Source of the DNA: an uncultured Bacilli bacterium
GTDB taxonomy: Bacteria > Bacillota_I > Bacilli_A > RF39 > UBA660
Reading direction: 5' to 3'
Length of the DNA stretch: 8,391 nt
Assembly: GCA_944350395.1 (NCBI GenBank)
Contig: CALVPA010000040.1
Coordinates: forward strand, 1-8,391
The notes under the pieces are model-generated. The model worked only from the letters and a program-made list of their open reading frames with translations, did not search any database and was not told the DNA's origin. Below, in pieces: positions 1 through 4,580 of the stretch (its first letter is position 1; each line of letters opens with the position of its first letter). The position numbers and the translations under genes are program-made.

Positions 1-326
1 TTAACTTTGTATTCTTTTCTCATACCCTTTAAGAATGTAAGTTTATTTCTACGAACTTTACCTTTCTTAATTACTTCGATAGAATCGATAAGTGGACTAT
101 TTACTGGGAAAGTTCTCATAACTCCTACAAAGCCACTCTTTTTTCTTACAGTGAAAGTCTCACTTACAGCGCCGCCTCTTTTAGCAACTACTAGACCTTC
201 GAATGCCTGTATTCTTTCCTTTTTTCCTTCTTTGACCCATACGTTTACGCGTACAGTGTCTCCACTTCTAAATTCTGGAATGTTAGGGTTGATGTGTTTT
301 TGATTGACTTTGTCTACTAAATTCAT
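1..326 (-). CDS. rplS: 50S ribosomal protein L19, 3' end cut off by the window
   Basis: This is a structural protein of the large ribosomal subunit, at the 30S-50S interface. The 108 complete codons show the L19 signature clearly: residues IPEFRSGDTVRVNVWV near the N-terminus, IQAFEGLVVAKRGG, then ETFTVRK and VGVMRTFPVNSP, and KVRRNKLTFL near the end. The frame is still open at base 1; only the last few residues are missing, since the family is about 115 aa. Two ATGs lie in tandem at 329 and 326. The Shine-Dalgarno AAAGGAG (335-341) is 5 nt from the first and 8 nt from the second, so 326 is preferred, though either is possible. A promoter and a structured leader lie just upstream, so the gene appears to have its own autoregulated transcript. 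Identification is firm. Confidence 0.96.
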   Translation of the reverse strand, partial: MNLVDKVNQKHINPNIPEFRSGDTVRVNVWVKEGKKERIQAFEGLVVAKRGGAVSETFTVRKKSGFVGVMRTFPVNSPLIDSIEVIKKGKVRRNKLTFLKGMRKEYKV

Positions 327-364
327 CATTCCCACTCCTTTCAATAACTATGATGTCATGTAAT

Positions 365-404
365 CTTATAACAAAATACAGCGGATTACACCAAGCTTTA
401 TAAG
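365..404 (-). ncRNA. Candidate L19 leader (ribosomal protein autoregulatory RNA)
   Basis: In the rplS 5' UTR, a perfect 7-bp outer stem CTTATAA/TTATAAG (398-404 with 365-371) encloses an inner hairpin. In the inner hairpin AGC (395-397) pairs with GCT (380-382), and GG (391-392) pairs with CC (383-384) around a TGTAAT loop. Known context: Firmicutes rplS genes often carry an L19 leader that binds the protein product. Position and nested architecture fit that, but I matched it by eye and not against the covariance model. Confidence 0.6.
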
Positions 405-415
405 AAAGCAAATGT

Positions 416-445
416 ATTATAACACACAAAATACAAATTTAGCAA
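416..445 (-). promoter_or_regulatory. SigA-type promoter of rplS
   Basis: On the minus strand, TTGCTA (440-445) is followed after 18 nt by a perfect TATAAT (416-421). TG lies one base upstream of the -10, giving an extended -10. Transcription would start near 409, leaving a roughly 80-nt leader that contains the structured RNA. The -35 overlaps the end of the readthrough frame of the preceding MutS-like gene (439-798). Confidence 0.75.
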
Positions 446-561
446 CTATAAACTACATAATTATGCACACTACCTTTGGTAAATTTATATTTTATTTTAC
501 TATTTTTTTTAATTTCTTCATATTTACTCATATCAGTCGGATAATACTCTCTAGCGTTTTT
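439..561 (-). pseudogene. In-frame continuation of the MutS-like ORF beyond its TGA
   Basis: After the TGA at 562-564 the same frame stays open for 40 codons to a TAA (439-441). It reads KNAREYYPTDMSKYEE, then IKKNSKIKYKFTKG, then SVHNYVVYSC. Stops should be frequent in DNA this AT-rich, so an open, protein-like continuation suggests a recent TGG-to-TGA nonsense change in a gene of about 119 aa. Readthrough, or chance, are the alternatives. Its end overlaps the rplS -35 box. Confidence 0.4.
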
Positions 562-798
562 TCATCCAGTCAAAACAACATTTAAGCCACTACTCAATAA
601 TTTTGATAAAACGCTTTTAAATTTTTCTTTCTCTATCCTAAAGCTATTATTTTCAGTATATGAACCATATAAATTCATCAAAATCTTTGCATCTGCATCG
701 TAAGTATAATAATATTTACCATATTTTATAAAAAGTACAAAATTTGGATACATTTTTTTAAATTTTTTATAATTCCTAATCGGACTGTATTTTACCAT
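562..798 (-). CDS. Small stand-alone MutS domain I-like protein (possible Msl), truncated by TGA
   Basis: The 78-aa product resembles the mismatch-binding N-terminal domain of MutS with the rest of that protein absent. YKKFKKMYPNFVLFIKYGKYY followed by DADAKIL parallels the MutS run of 'KKxYPDxILFFRxGDFYExFxxDAKI', and LSKLLSSGLNVVL parallels MutS 'KLVxKGYKVAI'. The Phe-x-Glu pair that stacks on mismatched DNA in MutS (in GDFYE) is not kept: the aligned segment reads GKYYY. The start ATG is supported by AGGAG (805-809), 6 nt upstream. The frame ends at TGA (562-564), but continues open to TAA at 439 with a plausible extension (see 439-561). No promoter is obvious between the long hairpin at 811-874 and the start, so expression may depend on readthrough from the gene upstream. 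From memory, MutS-like 'Msl' ORFs have been listed as accessory genes in some DGR cassettes. Family call is moderate; function is inference. Confidence 0.6.
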   Translation of the reverse strand: MVKYSPIRNYKKFKKMYPNFVLFIKYGKYYYTYDADAKILMNLYGSYTENNSFRIEKEKFKSVLSKLLSSGLNVVLTG

Positions 799-810
799 TT
801 TAAACTCCTA

Positions 811-874
811 TAAAAAAATAGAGCCTATAGTCACATCCATCTATATGTTTATAGACGCATGTCACGTACTCTAT
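811..874 (-). terminator. Very long stem-loop with T-tract between the surface-protein and MutS-like genes
   Basis: On the minus strand an outer stem ATAGAG/CTCTAT (869-874 with 818-823) encloses a 15-position inner stem (850-864 with 831-845). The inner stem has two G-G mismatches and one G-U pair and closes on an AACA loop. Seven Ts follow (812-818). It can act as an intrinsic terminator for the 923-2728 gene. It is longer than usual, and its T-tract ends only a few bases before the AGGAG of the MutS-like gene, so it may also attenuate that gene. Confidence 0.65.
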
Positions 875-883
875 ATGTATTTA

Positions 884-920
884 GGCATTTCGCCATGGGA
901 ATAGATTTGTTACCAATCTA
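884..920 (-). other. Small hairpins just after the surface-protein stop codon
   Basis: Directly downstream of the TAA at 923, TAGATT/AATCTA (902-907 with 915-920) forms a 6-bp stem with a 7-nt loop. A short GGC/GCC hairpin with loop GAAAT on the minus strand (884-894) follows. Some DGRs have a DNA hairpin with a GNRA-like loop just past the variable region. These two are short and could be incidental. Confidence 0.25.
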
Positions 921-922
921 AT

Positions 923-2728
923 TTAATTAGAATTCTTTTTATAGATGCTTCCTCTCATTGCAAGCCTCAGCCGACAATACGCGGTGACATTAGAATTAAC
1001 TAATCGTAGCAGGTAGCTAGGCGCGACGCCGTCAGTAGCACTATCGACATCGGTGCTGTTTAAGCTCCCAACATTATCGACATTGAATACACGAGCACCG
1101 TCATCAAAATTGAAAGGCGAGGCAGACCAATAAAAATTATTTTTATTTAAGTAATTACTGAAATTCATTGAACCAAATTTTATTCCTGCCAGTGCTATCT
1201 CATCTGCTGTGATTAGTCCCACAGGGTACGTCAAATCTCCATTTCCTTTTTCTTCATCTGACACTGTAAACGCGTCGTTTTTCTGTGTACACGTTAGCTT
1301 TGGAGTTGGATTACTTATCCCTATTCCCACTCTTGCTGCTGTTGCATAAAATGTGTTATTTTTTCCATATCCTAGTGTTGTATACCCTGTTTGTCCATTT
1401 AAACTTCCTGCATTTTGATCTATTTCTCTATCATTACAAAATATTTCATCTGATACTACTTCTGCATATCCTTTGTCTACTATATTCGTCTTATACCAGT
1501 TATCTAGGTAGGTCTTTATCGTACTATCATTTATATTTGCATGTGTTTCTTCATACGAACTTGCTCCTACTGTTCCGTACATATATCCTACATATGCATT
1601 ATCATTCCAATTTGTATTATATGGCGAATTACCAACAAATCTATCATTATATTCTCGAGTATATCCGTTCTCGTGAGCTGTTGTTCCATCGTATATTAAC
1701 CTTATACTTCCGTCTCCATTTATTCTGATTATTCTCCAGTAGAACCCCGCAAAATATACATAGTTATTCTCTACCGCACCTCTAAAATAATAACTTGTAC
1801 CATAATCGTCTTCCATCTCATATAAGCCTGCTTCTTGTGTAGCATCATAAACGTCTACATATGTAGTTATTATATCTTCATAAGAAGAAGCTCCAAAAAT
1901 TGATAAACACTCTTCATCTGTATCAATTCCCATTTGTTGACAATAATTTTTGGTATTCGCTATTATTTCATCTTTATGATTTTGTGAATCAAATAATTGT
2001 TCCAAATTACTTACAAATGGTAATATATCGGATAAACAGTCACTTACGTTTCCGTACTGGTCATTACAATAATTAGTTATATTCTCTTTTTCTTGTTCTA
2101 TATTTGTCGATAATTTACTAAAATCTGGTGTATTTTCATTTACTGTTAATCCTAAGACTGCTAATGTTTGATTTGATAATGAATCGCTTTCATTTAATGT
2201 AAATCTTGTATTAAAACTTGCATTTATATCTGCCGTCTGATCTACATCTGGTAAATTATTTAATGTTATTATTAAATTATAATAATACTTCTTTCCTGCT
2301 GGTACCGATATTCCAGTTGCCAATACTTCTGTTGTTTTTATATCACTTGTCGGCACATTTTTATTGTTTACTATTTTTGAATATGGACCAGAAGTACTTT
2401 CTGAATACTCGAGTGTATAAGTTAGACTTCCTTTTAAATATGTATTTACTAGATCTAACCAACTTATTTCCGCATAAGCATCTAATGTTCCAGTATTCTC
2501 TATTATAAACTTCTTTGTTACTGAGTCTCCAAAGTTTAATACTTCGTTTATTCCATTGTCGTTATCCGAAAACGAAAGGGCCATCGTTCCTGCGGTTATC
2601 TCTGCTGTTTGGGCATTATCGTTGCTTACATTTACAGTAAAGAACGCATACGTGATTGCCGTCACTGACAAAAGTACTATAAGTGCGAACAATATCACTA
2701 GTACTTGATCTCTATTAAAGTGTTTCAT
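923..2728 (-). CDS. Membrane-anchored surface protein: TasA/camelysin-like N-terminus and C-type-lectin-like C-terminus (candidate DGR target)
   Basis: The 601-aa product has four parts. Residues 8-30 form a hydrophobic segment ending in AITYAFFTVNVS, like the signal/anchor of TasA-, camelysin- and SipW-processed proteins. Residues 40-180 form a beta-sandwich-like domain (AEITAGTMALSFSD; FIIENTGTLDAYAEI). Residues 180-320 are a linker with Cys221, Cys231, Cys263 and Cys274. Residues 320-601 form a lectin-like domain of the type common in gut Bacillota (YFAGFYWRIIRINGDGSI; YPVGLITADEIALAG; YWSASP). Family members usually end in GVRPV[IV]xL; here the end is DGVAPSYLLRLV followed by YCRLRLAMRG. 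The last 170 coding bases are GC-rich and look like a variable region (see 961-1129). An upstream ATG (2743) is in frame, but GGTGAG 7 nt before the ATG at 2728 favours the latter. The gene has its own promoter and is followed by a long hairpin. Surface-binding role is inferred. Confidence 0.85.
   Translation of the reverse strand: MKHFNRDQVLVILFALIVLLSVTAITYAFFTVNVSNDNAQTAEITAGTMALSFSDNDNGINEVLNFGDSVTKKFIIENTGTLDAYAEISWLDLVNTYLKGSLTYTLEYSESTSGPYSKIVNNKNVPTSDIKTTEVLATGISVPAGKKYYYNLIITLNNLPDVDQTADINASFNTRFTLNESDSLSNQTLAVLGLTVNENTPDFSKLSTNIEQEKENITNYCNDQYGNVSDCLSDILPFVSNLEQLFDSQNHKDEIIANTKNYCQQMGIDTDEECLSIFGASSYEDIITTYVDVYDATQEAGLYEMEDDYGTSYYFRGAVENNYVYFAGFYWRIIRINGDGSIRLIYDGTTAHENGYTREYNDRFVGNSPYNTNWNDNAYVGYMYGTVGASSYEETHANINDSTIKTYLDNWYKTNIVDKGYAEVVSDEIFCNDREIDQNAGSLNGQTGYTTLGYGKNNTFYATAARVGIGISNPTPKLTCTQKNDAFTVSDEEKGNGDLTYPVGLITADEIALAGIKFGSMNFSNYLNKNNFYWSASPFNFDDGARVFNVDNVGSLNSTDVDSATDGVAPSYLLRLVNSNVTAYCRLRLAMRGSIYKKNSN
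961..1129 (-). other. Candidate DGR variable region at the 3' end of the surface-protein gene
   Basis: This codes for residues 534-590, from the W of YWSASP to RLRLA. Over 961-1080 GC is 60 of 120 bases, in a gene and window that are otherwise strongly AT-rich. Of the 33 codons for residues 540-572, 29 end in T or C. Most are one or two changes at A away from AAT or AAC: GAT, GAC, GGT, GTT, AGC, ACC, AGT, GCT, ACT. Adenine-specific mutagenesis of an Asn-codon-rich template gives this pattern in C-type-lectin DGR targets. No template repeat was found in the window, so the call rests on composition and position. Confidence 0.5.
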
Positions 2729-2762
2729 ACTTAGTCTCACCATATCTTATCATGCTATATAA

Positions 2763-2792
2763 AGTATACAATTTTTACTCTATTTCTGTCAA
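2763..2792 (-). promoter_or_regulatory. SigA-type promoter of the surface-protein gene
   Basis: A perfect TTGACA (2787-2792) lies 18 nt from TATACT (2763-2768, 5 of 6 to consensus) on the minus strand. Transcription would begin near 2756. That leaves about 28 nt to the ATG at 2728 but only about 13 nt to the ATG at 2743, which also favours the downstream start. Confidence 0.8.
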
Positions 2793-2907
2793 TGTTTATT
2801 TGTGTTTACAGATAATATTTGGACAATAAAATATTAATGAAAGACTCAATTGTCATAAACATTTTAATAATAATTTTTACTGTCTTTATAAAAGACTTTC
2901 ATAAACT

Positions 2908-2936
2908 AAAAAACACCTGAGTATCAGGCATTTTTT
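2908..2936 (-). terminator. Terminator of the CotZ-like gene
   Basis: CCTGA/TCAGG (2916-2920 with 2924-2928) around a 3-nt loop extends by wobble pairs to about 8 bp. On the minus strand a T6 run follows. A T6 run also follows on the plus strand (2931-2936), so it could work both ways, but only the minus-strand coat gene ends here. Confidence 0.8.
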
Positions 2937-2962
2937 AACTATTCTCTATTCTATCTATCTGA

Positions 2963-3391
2963 TTAAAGACATTCGACACAAGTATCGTTTAAGCATCTTA
3001 TCGAACAAACACAATCTAGATTAATCGTAAAGAAACTGTTTGTCGCAACATATGGATAAAGTCCAGTATCTTCAGTATTTGGTGCCAAAACTCTAAATGT
3101 CGCAGTATTACATTCGACTTTTTCTACTCTGAATACACTCGAGCATTTAGATGGATCAGTACATGTCGTTATATCTTTGCTAATAGGCATTGAAAGTGGA
3201 TTAGCTCCTGATGCACAGCAAGAATATATCATGATAGGTCTAGTGTTGCAAACACAGCATGTAGAGCAGCATCCTAAAACTGGCTTATCGCAAGAGTCTA
3301 AACAACTTTCAGGGGACGAAGCATTTTGTTGTAAGATCAAAATGACTTGTAAAATCTCAGCTATGCCATTTGTTTCATTATTATTAGACAT
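2963..3391 (-). CDS. CotY/CotZ-like cysteine-rich spore coat protein
   Basis: The 142-aa protein resembles Bacillus CotY/CotZ, which form disulfide-linked lattices in the outermost spore coat (crust). The family hallmarks are the C-terminal FRVEKVECNTATFRVLAP, then FFTINLDCVCSIRCLND. These parallel 'FRVERVxxxCATLxLL' and 'IEVDLDCFCAINCLN' in CotZ. Seventeen cysteines (12%), including clusters at CCSTCCVC and SCCASG, fit a cross-linked coat component. An in-frame GTG at 3400 exists, but the AAGGGTGA containing it places the ATG at 3391 as the start. The gene is monocistronic, with its own terminator and a sigma-K-like promoter just upstream, consistent with late mother-cell expression. Family assignment is good; which paralog it is cannot be said. 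Confidence 0.85.
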   Translation of the reverse strand: MSNNNETNGIAEILQVILILQQNASSPESCLDSCDKPVLGCCSTCCVCNTRPIMIYSCCASGANPLSMPISKDITTCTDPSKCSSVFRVEKVECNTATFRVLAPNTEDTGLYPYVATNSFFTINLDCVCSIRCLNDTCVECL

Positions 3392-3420
3392 ATTATTCAC
3401 CCTTTCATATCTTTCAATAA

Positions 3421-3449
3421 TAATTTATGAAATATCTAAAAAATAGTTC
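3421..3449 (-). promoter_or_regulatory. Sigma-K-like (mother-cell) promoter of the CotZ-like gene
   Basis: On the minus strand GAAC (3446-3449) is followed after 16 nt by CATAAATTA (3421-3429), which fits the sigma-K -10 pattern CATAnnnTA with its AC-type -35. No good sigma-A promoter is visible in its place. The start point would be about 20-25 nt upstream of the ATG at 3391. Function of the downstream gene supports the reading. Confidence 0.5.
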
Positions 3450-3502
3450 ACGTTCTTTTCTCATTCTATCTAAAAGTAGTATCTTTTTTTTTTAGAATAT
3501 TG

Positions 3503-3508
3503 TATAAT
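3503..3508 (+). promoter_or_regulatory. Possible -10 box of the EIIB-like gene
   Basis: TATAAT sits shortly before the gene start, but no convincing -35 is present at 16-18 nt; that position abuts a T10 run (3484-3493). Transcription would begin near 3514-3516, making the mRNA nearly leaderless with AGGTGA at its very 5' end. Confidence 0.35.
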
Positions 3509-3524
3509 TGACTAGGTGATAGAT

Positions 3525-3836
3525 TTGAATTGGGAATATTTAATTATAGCAGTTGTGCTCATAATAATAGCTCTAGTAGCGTTTAAAGTAACGCGTAAGA
3601 ATTTCGATGAAGAGATGAACAAACTCGTAAAATACTTAGGAGGTAAGGATAATATCATCGATTGTGAGATGAGCATGTCTAGATTTAAAGTCACTTTAAA
3701 AGATGTGAGTAAAGCTAATAAAGATGGCATCCAAAAATTAGGTGCTAAAGGAATAGTCGAAATAGATAATCAACTAAAGATAATATTCGATAAAAACTCT
3801 AGAGCATTAAAAAAATACATAAGGGATATGCATTAA
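3525..3836 (+). CDS. Membrane-anchored PTS EIIB-like domain lacking the catalytic cysteine
   Basis: The 103-aa protein has one N-terminal membrane helix (residues 6-22) and a glucose-family EIIB domain (about 30-98). EIIB normally carries phosphate on a cysteine in the signature N-[hydrophobic]-x5-C-x-T-R-hydrophobic. Here residues 43-54 read NIIDCEMSMSRF, keeping the Asn, spacing, Arg and following KVTLKD but with Ser50 at the cysteine position. A cysteine at 47 is out of register. YLGGKDNI and KLGAKGIVEI match family surroundings. Normal phosphotransfer is therefore unlikely, and a regulatory or scaffold role is inference. No EIIC partner is adjacent. The start is TTG at 3525, 5 nt after AGGTGA; an in-frame GTG at 3516 lies inside that ribosome site. 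It is transcribed alone and ends in a shared bidirectional terminator. Confidence 0.8.
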   Translation: MNWEYLIIAVVLIIIALVAFKVTRKNFDEEMNKLVKYLGGKDNIIDCEMSMSRFKVTLKDVSKANKDGIQKLGAKGIVEIDNQLKIIFDKNSRALKKYIRDMH

Positions 3837-3852
3837 CCTTATGTATTTTTTT
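3809..3852. terminator. Bidirectional terminator, perfect 16-bp stem
   Basis: Bases 3809-3824 pair perfectly with 3837-3852 around a 12-nt loop. The stem starts with A7 and ends with T7, so it terminates both the plus-strand EIIB-like gene and the minus-strand ytxG-ytxH operon. It overlaps the last codons of the EIIB-like gene and the stop codon of the YtxH-like gene. Confidence 0.93.
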
Positions 3853-4285
3853 ATGCTTCTTTTTTAGTAATCTTTTTAGGTTTTTCGTCTTCTTCTAGTT
3901 TAGTTATAATACTCTTTAGAACTTCTACTGTCTTAATTTTTACTTCTTTAGCAGTTTTCTCTATGATAGGTTTACCCTGTTTAACTGCAGCTTTATATAT
4001 TTCTTCTGCCTTTTTCTTTATTTCTTCTGCTTTTACTTCGGCGATAGCTAATACTTTTTCTTTATTTAAATCCGCTAATTCTGCCTGTAAATCTTTAATC
4101 TTGTCGATGATGTTATCTTTTACTTCGTTATAATCGATCTCTTTTAACTGTTCGATTAGTTCGTTCATCTTTTTCTTTAGGTCCTTTCGAGTCTGCTCAC
4201 CGCTTTGTGGCGCAAATAGCATTCCTAGTCCCACTCCAATTCCGATACCTGCAACTAACTTTCCAAATCCACTCTTTTTACTCAT
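3851..4285 (-). CDS. YtxH-like membrane-anchored protein
   Basis: The 144-aa protein begins with a glycine-rich membrane helix (residues about 6-22). The YtxH hallmark MLFAPQSGEQTRKDL follows directly. The remainder is long charged helix, rich in Lys and Glu, likely coiled coil, ending in a basic tail. YtxH proteins belong to general-stress/envelope operons in Bacillus; the molecular role is unknown. The ATG at 4285 is preferred because AGGAGG (4295-4300) is 9 nt away; an in-frame ATG at 4291 is only 3 nt away. It overlaps the preceding YtxG-like gene by 8 bp, which implies translational coupling. It is the last gene of the operon. Confidence 0.85.
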   Translation of the reverse strand: MSKKSGFGKLVAGIGIGVGLGMLFAPQSGEQTRKDLKKKMNELIEQLKEIDYNEVKDNIIDKIKDLQAELADLNKEKVLAIAEVKAEEIKKKAEEIYKAAVKQGKPIIEKTAKEVKIKTVEVLKSIITKLEEDEKPKKITKKEA

Positions 4286-4580
4286 AATCATCTTCCTCCT
4301 CTATCTCTGTAGATTCCTTTTTCCTTTTAAATTTGCTAATCAGTCCAGTGAATAATTCTACAATTCTATCGCTAAATGCCGATATTTTGTCAGTTGTAAA
4401 ATCGATAATACTGAAAAATCCGTTTAGTGTGTTTATCTTTCCTTGGACATTTTCGAGTAATTCGTCTACCTTATCCATCGCACCGATAAGCCTTACACCT
4501 AATATTATGCATATAATCAGCAAAATTATTAACAAAATATATATGCATATAGGTAAATAGACTTGGAAAAATTCTACCAT
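4278..4580 (-). CDS. YtxG-like (DUF948-type) membrane protein
   Basis: The 100-aa protein has one strong N-terminal membrane helix (residues about 8-30, rich in Ile/Leu). A helical segment VDELLENVQGKINTLNGFF follows, as in YtxG/DUF948 proteins, and the end is basic then acidic (KFKRKKES; EIEEEDDYE). No enzymatic motif is seen. It stands directly before a YtxH-like gene, the same order as ytxG-ytxH in Bacillus, which supports the name. The ATG at 4580 follows GGGTGA by 6 nt and shares its A with the TGA stop of the preceding gene (TGATG), so translation is probably coupled. Confidence 0.75.
   Translation of the reverse strand: MVEFFQVYLPICIYILLIILLIICIILGVRLIGAMDKVDELLENVQGKINTLNGFFSIIDFTTDKISAFSDRIVELFTGLISKFKRKKESTEIEEEDDYE

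Noticed and set aside
7..303. Plus-strand open frame opposite rplS
   Set aside because: The minus strand here is unmistakably L19; the plus frame has no start signal or family likeness.
439..798. Genetic code 4 (TGA = Trp) to explain the TGA in the MutS-like frame
   Set aside because: Trp codons checked elsewhere (DPWP in trmB, YWSASP in the surface gene) are TGG, and no other recognised gene needs an in-frame TGA. Code-4 genomes use TGA for most Trp.
330..922. DGR template repeat near the variable region
   Set aside because: I looked on both strands for an A-rich near-copy keeping landmarks such as GGCGTC and YWSASP codons and found none here. A by-eye search could miss a diverged one.
811..922. 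Known metabolite riboswitch upstream of the MutS-like gene
   Set aside because: I could not match the conserved cores of the common classes (SAM, c-di-GMP, fluoride, preQ1, glycine); only generic stems are visible.
1285..2508. Plus-strand open frames opposite the surface-protein gene
   Set aside because: They are Leu/Tyr/His-rich frames antisense to a well-supported gene, without ribosome sites; typical shadows of AT-rich coding DNA.
2882..2896. GTCTTT/AAAGAC palindrome downstream of the CotZ-like gene
   Set aside because: A 6-bp stem with a 3-nt loop but no T-tract, in AT-rich spacer next to a real terminator; not enough to call a site.
3177..3446. Plus-strand open frame opposite the CotZ-like gene
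   Set aside because: Antisense to a cysteine-patterned coat gene with its own promoter, ribosome site and terminator; no support of its own.
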